Origin: Chthoniobacterales bacterium
GTDB taxonomy: Bacteria > Verrucomicrobiota > Verrucomicrobiia > Chthoniobacterales > UBA10450
Assembly (NCBI GenBank): GCA_013820755.1
Contig: JACDHZ010000008.1
Span: 1-34,203, forward strand
Reading direction: 5' to 3'
Length of the DNA: 34,203 nt
Numbering within the stretch: position 1 is the stretch's first letter; the number at the start of each line of letters is the position of its first letter. Of the stretch, positions 23,951 through 31,791 are shown one piece after another. The notes under the pieces were generated by a model. The model made no database searches. It was not told the origin of the DNA and worked only from the letters and a program-made list of their open reading frames with translations. A program made the translations under genes and the position numbers.

Positions 23951-24726
23951 GCGATGTGCAGATTCACCCGAGCGCGATCGTGGATGCGCGGGCGGAGCTT
24001 GGCGCCGGCACAATTGTCGGGCCTTATTGCATAATCGAAGGCGCGGTCGTGGTCGGGCGTCGATGCTGGCTGCAGCATCACGTCACCCTTTGCGGACCGA
24101 TGCGCGCCGGCGCGGGCAACAGATTTTATGCCTACTGCTCGATTGGCCAACAGACGCAGGACCTGAAATATCGCGGCGAACCGACATTCCTCGAGATTGG
24201 CAACGAGAATACCTTTCGCGAGTTCTGCACGGTGAATCGCAGCACTACCGCCGAGGGGAAAACGCGCATCGGCGATTGCGGTAATTTTCTCGCGTACAGT
24301 CACGTTGGCCATGACTGCAACGTCGGAGACAGCGTTGTGTTCTCGAACAACGGCACGCTTGCCGGTCATGTCCAGATCGGCGACCACGCGATCATGGGCG
24401 GATTGACCGCCGTGCATCAATTCTGCCGGCTCGGAAGGTTCGCAATCACCGGCGGATGCTCAAAAATCGTGCAAGACGTCCCGCCGTTCATGATAGCCGA
24501 CGGTAATCCCGCGGAAATCCGCGGGATCAACCTGGTGGGCCTCGAGCGAAATCGGTTCGCGGCGGAAAGCGTGAAGCTCATCAAAGAGGCATTTCGCCTC
24601 ATCTACCGCTCCAAGTACAACACGCGCCAGGCAGTCGAAGCAATTCGTCAGGAACTTCCAGCTACCGAAGAAATCACGCAGATTCTCGAGTTCATCGCGC
24701 ACAGCGAGCGCGGGATCATTCGCTGA
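23947..24726 (+). CDS. lpxA: UDP-N-acetylglucosamine acyltransferase LpxA
   Basis: First enzyme of lipid A synthesis, attaching a 3-hydroxyacyl chain from ACP to UDP-GlcNAc. 259 residues, the standard length. Hexapeptide repeats of the left-handed beta-helix run from about residue 5 to 180 (IHPSAIVDARAELGAGTIVG). The active-site block FLAYSHVGHDCNVGD holds the expected catalytic His122. Nearby are QDLKYRGEPTFLEIGN and GGLTAVHQFCRLGRFAITGG. The C-terminal helical domain contains PFMIADGNPAEIRGINLVGLERNRF, as in acyl-ACP-binding LpxA proteins. It overlaps lpxC-fabZ by ATGA (23947-23950), so the two are translated together. Confidence 0.97.
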   Translation: MSDVQIHPSAIVDARAELGAGTIVGPYCIIEGAVVVGRRCWLQHHVTLCGPMRAGAGNRFYAYCSIGQQTQDLKYRGEPTFLEIGNENTFREFCTVNRSTTAEGKTRIGDCGNFLAYSHVGHDCNVGDSVVFSNNGTLAGHVQIGDHAIMGGLTAVHQFCRLGRFAITGGCSKIVQDVPPFMIADGNPAEIRGINLVGLERNRFAAESVKLIKEAFRLIYRSKYNTRQAVEAIRQELPATEEITQILEFIAHSERGIIR

Positions 24727-25247
24727 TGATCTTGCGGACGCTTTCGCGGGTTGAAGCTGCGGCGGCAAACTCGCTTGCTGCTCGATTTTCCTTAGTAGTA
24801 CCGTGCCAGGCGCGTCGGTGACATGATGGCGCGCACAACACTTCCCGGTGGGCTGCAATGTACGCCCTGCCCCAAAAAAACCGTTCCTCTCCGTCTCGAC
24901 AGAATCTGTGATCATTCGTCCGGACGGCCGCAGCGCTGGGCGCATCGAGGCGGCAGACAAGCATTAATCCGGTTCGTTCACTTCCGCGATCGGGCGATAA
25001 GTCTGAAAGTGAGGGTTCTCACCGCACCGGAGATCTCGGTCGAGAAGCGCCCCAAGACTGCTATCTCGGCGTCTACTGATCGTTGTTGCGCGTGGCAATC
25101 GAACCACTGCCGGTTTATCCCCCGTGACAATGCTCCGCCACCTTGATCTTCAATGGCACACCTTTCATATGCGACGAAGCGCATCGAATTCGCAGTGACC
25201 GCCGTAGGCGCATCCGGCGATTCGCGCACTATCCACCCACTTCTTAT
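24727..25247. other. 521-base stretch without a supportable gene
   Basis: Between lpxA and the small broken gene. Several open frames exist on both strands, all under 110 codons and without recognisable families or good starts. One plus-strand piece ending at the TAA at 24965-24967 reads like coding sequence (KKPFLSVSTESVIIRPDG) but has a TGA about 45 codons upstream and no start; a run of seven A (24874-24880) lies inside it. This may be a decayed or mis-assembled gene. I see no repeat, tRNA or terminator. Confidence 0.4.
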
Positions 25248-25507
25248 TTAGTGAAAACTTTCCGGGAGAGGATCACGGATCGTGCGGTTGTATTCCTCCC
25301 GGCTGATCTCTTCGTGCTGCGAACACGCAAGAGCGACGAGGTGGTCGCCGGCGATGCCGCGTTGCTCGGCGCGGAACTTCGCCAGCTCCTCGGAGTTAGG
25401 ATTGCTGTTGTGAAAACGACAATCGTCGCTGCAGTCAGTGAATCCTCCGCGCAGATATCGTTGCTCAATCAGGTGAAGAACAGCAGTGCAACAAGGAGCC
25501 TGTTCAT
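25248..25507 (-). pseudogene. Small hypothetical protein, apparently frameshifted near its N-terminus
   Basis: ATG at 25507-25505 lies one base after the stop of the PhnP-like gene. It reads MNRLLVALLFFT, a good signal peptide or membrane start, then hits TGA. If one base is restored near 25472 (ACC-C-TG), the frame continues LIEQRYLRGGFTDCSDDC, RFHNSNPNSEELAKFRAEQR, GIAGDHLVALACSQHEEISR and EEYNRTIRDPLPESFH, ending at TAA 25250-25248: 86 residues in total. The continuation is open for over 75 codons and hydrophilic, with two closely spaced cysteines. I recognise no family. The alternative is that the downstream frame is a fortuitous open frame. Confidence 0.4.
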
Positions 25508-25508
25508 G

Positions 25509-26276
25509 CTAGAAATCGAGCTTTAGTCCGTCGTAAGCGATATGCGTGTTCAGCGGGAGAGCCGCTTCTGCAGATTGAGGCAGCTCGTGACAAACGTGAG
25601 TAAAAAAGGTCTGCGACGACCTGATTCGCGCTGCGACCTCGAGCGCCTCGCCAACACTGAGATGCGTCGGGTGCGGCTTCTCCCGAAGCGCATCAATCAC
25701 CAGCGTATCTACGTCGACAATCAGTTTTGTAATCTCGTCCGGCACCCCGCTGCAGTCGCTCAGGTAAGCGAGCAATTTGCGACCGTCACGCGTAAACAGA
25801 TACCCGTTCACCTTCGAATCGCCATGCGGGACCGGCAGCGGCGTTAAGGTCGTCTGTCCGAGAGCGAACGGCCCTTCGATGATGTGCGGCTCCGGTTTTA
25901 AGTATCCCGGGAACGGATTAAGTGCTTTGAACGCGAATTCATACACGCGCTCGAGGTCGCGCATCGTCTCGGCAGAGGCATAAACCGGCATGTAACCGCG
26001 AGCAGCGCCAAATCGCCGTAAGTCATCGAAACCCATGACATGATCGGTGTGCGAATGCGTGAAGACGACCGCATCGACATTGCGAATATTTTCGCGCAGG
26101 GCCTGTGTACGGAAATCAGTCCCCGTATCGACGACAAATGAGCACTCGGGTGTCTCGACATAGATGGACGAACGCAGCCGGTTGTCGCGTGGATCTGGCG
26201 AATGGCACACGTGGCAGTCGCACCCGATCATTGGCACGCCCTGCGAGGTGCCGGTCCCGAGGAAAGTGACTGTCAG
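25509..26276 (-). CDS. PhnP-like MBL-fold metallo-hydrolase (start codon unclear)
   Basis: Metallo-beta-lactamase-fold phosphodiesterase related to PhnP, which hydrolyses cyclic phosphates; the actual substrate here is unknown. The first ATG, at 26237, gives 242 residues but cuts the conserved opening strand. Reading back in frame gives LTVTFLGTGTSQGVPMIGCDC, exactly the family start, beginning at a CTG (26276-26274) with no ATG, GTG or TTG nearby. The zinc-site cysteines CDCHVC, the metal motif FTHSHTDHVMGFDDLR, VPHGDSKVNGYLF, LSDCSGVPDE, DALREKPHPTHLSV and FTHVCHE are all present. It runs divergently from recN. The small broken gene follows one base after its stop. Confidence 0.85.
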   Translation of the reverse strand: MTVTFLGTGTSQGVPMIGCDCHVCHSPDPRDNRLRSSIYVETPECSFVVDTGTDFRTQALRENIRNVDAVVFTHSHTDHVMGFDDLRRFGAARGYMPVYASAETMRDLERVYEFAFKALNPFPGYLKPEPHIIEGPFALGQTTLTPLPVPHGDSKVNGYLFTRDGRKLLAYLSDCSGVPDEITKLIVDVDTLVIDALREKPHPTHLSVGEALEVAARIRSSQTFFTHVCHELPQSAEAALPLNTHIAYDGLKLDF

Positions 26277-26368
26277 CCGGGCCGGCAGTTGAGACTTGAG
26301 GGTTGAGTGTGGAGTGTTCAGACGCTGGCCGCCACTCTCATCCCTTCGATAACGACTCTCAACCTTCC

Positions 26369-28036
26369 ATGCCTGCCACCCTCAGCCTCTTGCGGATCAA
26401 GAATCTGGCGCTTGTAGAGGATCTGCAGTGGCAACTGGAACCCGGCTTCACAGCGATAACCGGCGAAACCGGAGCGGGTAAATCAATCATCATCGGCGCT
26501 CTTCAGTTGCTGCTCGGCGAACGCGCGGACAAGTCACTCATCCGCACCGGTGCGGACGTATGCACGGTGGAAGCAATCTTCGACGGTGATGAGCTTTCGC
26601 GTCTCAATGCCGCACTCGAACAAGCAGGCATTGAAGCGTGTGACGGCGAGCTAATCGTGAAGCGGACACTCTCAGTTGCCGGGACCAATCGGCAGTTCAT
26701 CAACGGCTCGCCGGCAACATTGCTGGTCTTGAAAGGGCTAGGCGACGAGCTGGTTGATCTTCATGGACCTCACGATCATCAGTCGTTGCTGTCAGCGGAG
26801 CGTCAGCTCGCGCTACTCGATGCGTTCGCGCACGCCAGCGCTGCGCTCGCCGAATACCAAAGGCACTATCGCCAGCTTCAAGCGCTCACCACCGAATATG
26901 CCGCCCTCAGCACCGCTGAGTCCGCGCGCGAACAGGAGCGGGATCTCTTGCGGCATCAAGTGAATGAAATCAGCGCGGCGAAGCTGGATCCTCAGGAGGA
27001 AGAACAGATCCTGACTCGCTACAAACTGGCCAGCAACAGCAAACGCCTGATCGAACTGGCAGGCGCGGTTGTCGCTCGATTATCCGAAGCAGATGAGTCA
27101 ATTCTTTCCCAACTGGGGGAAACGCAGCGGTTGCTGCGCGAACTCGAGAAGGTGGACCCAGCCGCGGGCGAGTTCGCGACCAGCCACGCTGCTGCAGTTG
27201 TTGAGCTGTCAGAGATCGCGCGTTGCTTAGCCGACTACGTGGAGCGATTCGATCTCGACCCGCAACAGCTCGGCGCACTCGAACAGCGAGTCTCACTTCT
27301 CGAAACGCTAAAGCGGAAATACGGCCGTTCGATCATGGAGGTCCTTTCTTTCGGAGAACACGCAGCCGAACGAATGCAGAAGATTGAAGGCAGAGACGCG
27401 GAATTGGAACGCCTCACGTCTGAAATAGCGAGGACACGCACCGCGATGAACGACGCCGCCGCAGCACTGCGCAAGCGGCGGACGAAAGCCGCACCTAAAC
27501 TGGCCGAAAGCGTTCGCGGAAATCTGCGCGATCTAGGCTTCAAGCAGTCGGAGTTCCAGGCAAGCCTTTCGCCGACGGCAGAGCCGCGCCCCAGCGGGAC
27601 CGATGCGCTCGAACTGCTCTTCTCGCCGAATCCGGGCGAGCCGTTAAAGCCGTTGAGATCGATCGCTTCGAGCGGCGAAATTTCGCGCTTGATGCTCGCG
27701 ATCAAATCGTCCCTGGCAGCACAGGATGCCATTCCCCTGCTCGTTTTCGACGAGATCGACGCGAACGTCGGCGGGGAGATCGCGAATGCAGTCGGTGCGA
27801 AAATGCGAGGGCTCGCCGCCGATCACCAGGTGCTCTGCATCACTCACCTGCCGCAGGTCGCCGCGGCTGCTTCCAACCACTTCGTCGTTACAAAGGAAGT
27901 GACTGCGGGGCGCACACGGTCAGATCTTCGCGAGGTCACGAGCAAGGCGCGCCGGGAAGAGATTGCGCGCATGCTTGGCGGCCAAACGGAGTCGGCGCTC
28001 AAACACGCTGCTTCGCTCCTCCGCCGCGAGACATAA
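26369..28036 (+). CDS. recN: DNA repair protein RecN
   Basis: SMC-like ATPase recruited to double-strand breaks. From the ATG at 26369 it is 555 residues, family-typical; an in-frame upstream start at 26303 adds 22 unrelated residues. Domains: N-terminal half-ATPase LLRIKNLALVEDLQW with Walker A GETGAGKSI (32-40); VDLHGPHDHQSLL, a RecN hallmark; a coiled-coil arm from about residue 150 to 370 (AALSTAESAREQERDLLRHQ and ELERLTSEIARTRTAMNDAA); the C-terminal half with signature SSGEISRLMLAIKS, Walker B IPLLVFDEIDANVGGEIA and the His-switch CITHLPQVAA. No LexA-like box was recognised upstream, though the divergent gap is short and I could not scan it by computation. Confidence 0.96.
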   Translation: MPATLSLLRIKNLALVEDLQWQLEPGFTAITGETGAGKSIIIGALQLLLGERADKSLIRTGADVCTVEAIFDGDELSRLNAALEQAGIEACDGELIVKRTLSVAGTNRQFINGSPATLLVLKGLGDELVDLHGPHDHQSLLSAERQLALLDAFAHASAALAEYQRHYRQLQALTTEYAALSTAESAREQERDLLRHQVNEISAAKLDPQEEEQILTRYKLASNSKRLIELAGAVVARLSEADESILSQLGETQRLLRELEKVDPAAGEFATSHAAAVVELSEIARCLADYVERFDLDPQQLGALEQRVSLLETLKRKYGRSIMEVLSFGEHAAERMQKIEGRDAELERLTSEIARTRTAMNDAAAALRKRRTKAAPKLAESVRGNLRDLGFKQSEFQASLSPTAEPRPSGTDALELLFSPNPGEPLKPLRSIASSGEISRLMLAIKSSLAAQDAIPLLVFDEIDANVGGEIANAVGAKMRGLAADHQVLCITHLPQVAAAASNHFVVTKEVTAGRTRSDLREVTSKARREEIARMLGGQTESALKHAASLLRRET

Positions 28037-28159
28037 GCCCTGTGCCGGCTCGAGGCAGTGAGTTCCAGATCGCGGCAGGTTGCTCAGTATCGAGCTTTCA
28101 GGCGCAGAAGGAGTCGCGCGCGGCTGAGCACGGGCCCGAACGCTTCAACAGAGACCAGC

Positions 28160-28188
28160 TTGGCATGCGTGGCTCGGCATTCTATACA
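28160..28188 (+). promoter_or_regulatory. Candidate promoter before the SpmA-SpmB fusion gene
   Basis: TTGGCA (28160-28165), 17-base spacer and TATACA (28183-28188): five of six and four of six consensus matches with ideal spacing. Transcription would begin at about 28195, within one or two bases of the proposed GTG start (28194), implying a leaderless or nearly leaderless mRNA, or else a start further downstream. Confidence 0.35.
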
Positions 28189-28193
28189 CCGGC

Positions 28194-29543
28194 GTGCTGA
28201 ATTACATTTGGCTCGCGCTGATCCTGCTCGCGGTCACGATCGGCGGCTGGAACGACAGGCTGAAAGAGGTGTCTGACGGCGCGTTCGACGGCGCCAAAAC
28301 GGCAGTAACAATCGCGCTGGGCCTCATCGGCGTCATGGCGATGTGGCTCGGGGTCATGCGACTGGCTGAGAAGTCCGGTCTGGTCCAGAAAATCGCGCGA
28401 GGTTTGCGGCCAGTGATGCGGCGCTTGTTTCCCGACGTGCCCGCCGACCATCCCGCGATGGGCTCGATGTTGATGAACATGGCCGCGAACATGCTCGGCC
28501 TCGGAAATGCCGCGACACCGTTGGGGCTGCGAGCAATGCGCGATCTGGAGATGCTGAACCCTCGTCCAGGCGTGGCAACAAACGCGATGTGCACTTTCCT
28601 CGCGGTAAATACGAGCTCAGTGCAATTGATTCCGACGACTGCGATCGCGATCCTCGTCGCTGCGGGTTCAAGGAACCCGACCGCAATCGTCGGCACCGCA
28701 CTACTGGCAACGCTTTGCGCGGCAACGGTGGCGATTACATCGGTGAAGCTTTTTGAGAAGCTGCCGATTTTCCGCCCGGCGGATGCTGATGGACAGAGCG
28801 TTGCGTCTGCCGAGCCAGCGGTGAAAACCGTGAGCCCACCTACAAATCCCGCCGAGTCGCTCGTGGTGGAAGCTCCCGTGCCGCGAGCCCCGACGTGGTC
28901 GATGGCGCTGTTCGCGCTACTCGGCTTGTTCTTTGCCTTCCTGTTCGTGCGGATGGTCTGGCCGAACCTTCTTGGGTTGCCGCCGAAACCACACGCGTCG
29001 CCGAACGGGTTCGTGCGCAGCGTGAGTGCGCTTTCGATCCTCGCGATTCCCTTTTTATTGAGCTTCTTCCCGCTCTACGCAGCCGTACGCGGCATCCAGG
29101 TGTACAACGAGTTCGTCGAAGGCGCGAAGGAGGGGTTCAACACCATCCTGCGGATAATCCCGTTTCTGGTGACCATGCTGGTGGCGATCAATATGTTCAA
29201 AGGTGCGGGTGGCATTGACCTGCTCACTCGCGCACTGGCGCCGGTGCTCGCACCACTACATTTTCCGCCGGATTTGCTGCCGCTGGCGTTGATGCGCCCG
29301 CTCAGCGGCGGCGCGACTCTGGCGATCCTGACGGATGTGGTGCAGCGATTCGGTCCGGAGAACATCATCAGCCTCATGGCCGCGACGATTTATGGGAGTA
29401 CGGAGACGACGTTCTACGTGGCGGCAGTTTATTTCGGCAGTGTGGGAGTAAAGCAGACGCGCCACGCAATTCCAGCAGGGCTCCTCGCGGATTTTTGCGG
29501 TGTGATCGCATCCGTATTCATCTGTCGACTGGTGTTTGATTGA
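28194..29543 (+). CDS. SpmA-SpmB fusion, nucleoside-recognition (Gate) domain membrane protein
   Basis: Membrane protein with two Gate/nucleoside-recognition domains, equivalent to Bacillus SpmA and SpmB joined in one chain. 449 residues. The SpmA-like half (1-about 190) starts MLNYIWLALILLAVTIGGWN and includes MNMAANMLGLGNAATPLGLRAM and FLAVNTSSVQLIPTTAIAIL. A Pro/Ala-rich linker (about 195-225) leads to the SpmB-like half with VEGAKEGFNTILRIIPFLVTML, MRPLSGGATLAIL and STETTFYVAAVYFGSVGVKQ. In Bacillus these proteins affect spore-core dehydration; in non-sporulating bacteria the role is unknown, probably transport. GTG start at 28194. The preceding 157-base gap holds only the promoter candidate. 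Confidence 0.88.
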   Translation: MLNYIWLALILLAVTIGGWNDRLKEVSDGAFDGAKTAVTIALGLIGVMAMWLGVMRLAEKSGLVQKIARGLRPVMRRLFPDVPADHPAMGSMLMNMAANMLGLGNAATPLGLRAMRDLEMLNPRPGVATNAMCTFLAVNTSSVQLIPTTAIAILVAAGSRNPTAIVGTALLATLCAATVAITSVKLFEKLPIFRPADADGQSVASAEPAVKTVSPPTNPAESLVVEAPVPRAPTWSMALFALLGLFFAFLFVRMVWPNLLGLPPKPHASPNGFVRSVSALSILAIPFLLSFFPLYAAVRGIQVYNEFVEGAKEGFNTILRIIPFLVTMLVAINMFKGAGGIDLLTRALAPVLAPLHFPPDLLPLALMRPLSGGATLAILTDVVQRFGPENIISLMAATIYGSTETTFYVAAVYFGSVGVKQTRHAIPAGLLADFCGVIASVFICRLVFD

Positions 29544-29694
29544 TACACGGTCGCCGTGGCTGAGTGAAGGCGCGGGAGCGGACCACCTCCGGAGATCGGC
29601 GATAGGCTTGCTAATCCGCGACACAGCTTCTTGTTAGGCGGATGAAGTTTTCACTCGCCATCGGCGAGGTGCGTTTCCTATCGTCGGCGCGCAC

Positions 29695-30876
29695 ATGATT
29701 CAGCGGGACTATCTTATCATCGGAAGCGGTATCGGCGGAGCGAGCGTGTGCGAGAGCATTCGCAAATATGACAAGCGTGGCAGCGTCACACTAGTCGGTG
29801 CGGAACAGATGCCTCCCTACAACCGCTGGATGCTTTCGAAGGCTTTCCTTCGCGACAAGGTGCCCGTCATGAAGAAACTGGCGCACGTGGATGCCGGCTG
29901 GTACGATTCGAATAAGATCGAGACGCGCCTCGGCACGATGGTGACGCAGTTCAACATCGAGCGGCGCCTGGCTGTACTCGGAAACGGCGAGACGATCGAG
30001 TTCAACAAGGCTTGTCTGGCGATGGGGAGCAAGCCGGTGCGACCGCCGGTGGCCGGTGTGAGCCTCGGGAATGTAATCTACATGCGTACGGTGCGGGACG
30101 CACTGGCGCTGCGGGAAATGTCGAACCTGGAGAAGGCCATCGTCGTGGTCGGCGGTGGACTGCTGGCGTGCGAAGTAGCGTCAAGCCTGCGGCAGATGAA
30201 ATTCAAGGTGAGCATGATGCACCGGAACCAGTATCTGCTGAACCGTTATCTCGACCCGGAAACGGGAGCGTGGGTCACGGGATACTTCGCAAAGCACGGC
30301 GTGACGCTGTTGTTAGGCCAAAGCTTGAACGGCTTCGAAGGGAAGACGGTGCTGCGGAACATTCAGACGAAGAGCGGCGATCGCGTCGCGGCTGGTGTAG
30401 CAGTGGTAGCGTGTGGTGCGGAACCGAACCTCGATCTTGTGCGAAATACTCCACTTTCCGGTCCGCACGGATCTCCGGTAACTGAATACCTCGAGACGGA
30501 AGAAAAAGGGATCTACGCCGTGGGTGATCTGGCTTTCTATCCCGATCGGATTATGGGCGGCGTGCGGCGGCAAACCCACTGGGCGAATGCGCGCGACCAG
30601 GGACTGGTTGCTGGCGCGAATATTACGGGCAAGAAGCGGGTTCGGTACGAGCAAGTTCCTCATTTCTGGACCGAGATGTTCGATCTGCGACTTACTTTTG
30701 TAGGCGATTTCAGCATTCAGCCCACGCGCGTTGATCTTCGCGGCACCCATGCCAAGAAGAAGTTCGTCGCTCGCTATTACCAGGGAGAGAAACTGCGCGC
30801 ACTGCTCCTGTGTGAAGGCTCACCGAGGGAAGTCGAATCGGCGAAGACGGAACTGCGAACCGCCCCGGGCAAGTAA
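29695..30876 (+). CDS. NAD(P)/FAD-dependent oxidoreductase (ferredoxin/rubredoxin-reductase type)
   Basis: Two-dinucleotide-fold flavoprotein that passes electrons from NAD(P)H to an unidentified partner. 393 residues. FAD fold: YLIIGSGIGGASVCESIRK (about 6-24), PYNRWMLSKAFL (equivalent of the PYxRPxLSK motif) and CLAMGSKPVRPP. NAD(P) fold: AIVVVGGGLLACEVASSLRQ (about 146-165). The second FAD contact is GIYAVGDLAF. A C-terminal domain with HFWTEMFDLRLTFVGDF follows, as in ferredoxin and apoptosis-inducing-factor-like reductases. No redox-active CxxC is seen, so it is not a thioredoxin reductase. No ferredoxin or rubredoxin gene lies nearby. The 151-base upstream gap contains a CTCGCC-ATC-GGCGAG hairpin (29654-29668) about 27 bases before the ATG, of unknown role. 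Confidence 0.88.
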   Translation: MIQRDYLIIGSGIGGASVCESIRKYDKRGSVTLVGAEQMPPYNRWMLSKAFLRDKVPVMKKLAHVDAGWYDSNKIETRLGTMVTQFNIERRLAVLGNGETIEFNKACLAMGSKPVRPPVAGVSLGNVIYMRTVRDALALREMSNLEKAIVVVGGGLLACEVASSLRQMKFKVSMMHRNQYLLNRYLDPETGAWVTGYFAKHGVTLLLGQSLNGFEGKTVLRNIQTKSGDRVAAGVAVVACGAEPNLDLVRNTPLSGPHGSPVTEYLETEEKGIYAVGDLAFYPDRIMGGVRRQTHWANARDQGLVAGANITGKKRVRYEQVPHFWTEMFDLRLTFVGDFSIQPTRVDLRGTHAKKKFVARYYQGEKLRALLLCEGSPREVESAKTELRTAPGK

Positions 30877-30965
30877 GCCGCGAAACCCGCTGCGGCGTTC
30901 TGTTGAAAGAACTGAAACGCTCTTGCGGCGGGAGAGTTCGGGTGCTGAAGCGGTTTCGCCTCCGC

Positions 30966-31469
30966 TCATTCCAGCCAGCCCTCGGCAGGAAGCTCAAGCG
31001 CTTCATTGCTCGCATGAATCAGTTTCCAGTCCCAAGGCTTCCATGACTGCTTCCGCCATTGCAGCAGAAACGGCTCTTTCAGAGGATTGATCCGGTTCGC
31101 GATCAGAGTCACGACTTCGTTCTGCTCGCCGGCGACGGTGATGCGCGCCTGCCACTCGCAGTCACCCGAAACGGGCACGACGATCGGCTCGTGCGGTTCG
31201 AGGTGTAGATTGCGCGTATAACGAAGTGCGGCCCTCAGTCGTTCGAGGAGAAGCGTGCGGTCGTGTTGCCACTGATCCTGGTAGTTCACGTCTATGAACT
31301 CGCCGATCGCGTCGGCGTCCCTCCGTTCAATCGCATGAAGCAGATGCACACTGTGCAATTCCACCTGCTGCTCTGGCTTCCACAGGTGCAGAACGTAAAC
31401 ACCGGCCATGATCGCGACGAGTAATCCGGCGTAAAAACCGTTGCGGAAATTAGGGCGGATCACCGTCAT
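30966..31469 (-). CDS. Membrane-anchored NTF2-like protein, function unknown
   Basis: 167 residues. A single N-terminal hydrophobic segment (about 11-28, FYAGLLVAIMAGVYVLHLW) anchors a periplasmic domain. The domain starts HSVHLLHAIERRDADAIGEFIDVNYQDQW, the helical opening typical of SnoaL/NTF2-like folds, and continues with alternating strands (HEPIVVPVSGDCEWQARITVAG, FLLQWRKQSWKPWDWKLIHA). No catalytic residues can be assigned. It converges on the oxidoreductase (89-base gap, nothing noted) and is divergent from the receiver-domain gene. The family call rests on pattern only. Confidence 0.65.
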   Translation of the reverse strand: MTVIRPNFRNGFYAGLLVAIMAGVYVLHLWKPEQQVELHSVHLLHAIERRDADAIGEFIDVNYQDQWQHDRTLLLERLRAALRYTRNLHLEPHEPIVVPVSGDCEWQARITVAGEQNEVVTLIANRINPLKEPFLLQWRKQSWKPWDWKLIHASNEALELPAEGWLE

Positions 31470-31554
31470 TTGGTATTACGAAAGCACATGCGCGGCCGAA
31501 TTGGAGGTGTTGAAATTCGCTATATCCGCATTGACGCAAAGAACCGAAACGGGC

Positions 31555-31791
31555 ATGAAGCGTGCTTTCCGAGTAGCTGGATCTATGTTGACCATCGGTT
31601 CCTTCGCCATCGCCCTCTCTGCGGTACTCGCATGTGTCTGGCGGGCATGCGCGGACGACGGAATCAACCGTGAAACACAGCTAACAGATGCTGGATCACG
31701 AGGACCTGAAGTGGATCGCCAGTGCTTCGACCGAGCTGAACTCGATGTTGCAGCAGATTTCGCGGTACTCCGGCTTGGCGCGGCAGCATAA
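31555..31791 (+). CDS. Possible small secreted peptide overlapping the next gene
   Basis: ATG at 31555 opens a 78-codon frame starting MKRAFRVAGSMLTIGSFAIA and LSAVLACVWRACADDG, a credible signal peptide with cleavage near Ala-Asp. The downstream half overlaps the receiver-domain gene by about 100 bases in another frame, which makes full-length translation doubtful. It could also be the displaced membrane N-terminus of that gene, but the receiver frame carries a TAA just before its ATG. No family recognised. Confidence 0.25.
   Translation: MKRAFRVAGSMLTIGSFAIALSAVLACVWRACADDGINRETQLTDAGSRGPEVDRQCFDRAELDVAADFAVLRLGAAA

Noticed and set aside
25143-25526. 127-codon plus-strand frame between lpxA and the PhnP-like gene
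   Set aside because: It overlaps the small broken minus-strand gene and the PhnP stop; no start signal or family. Not fully excluded.
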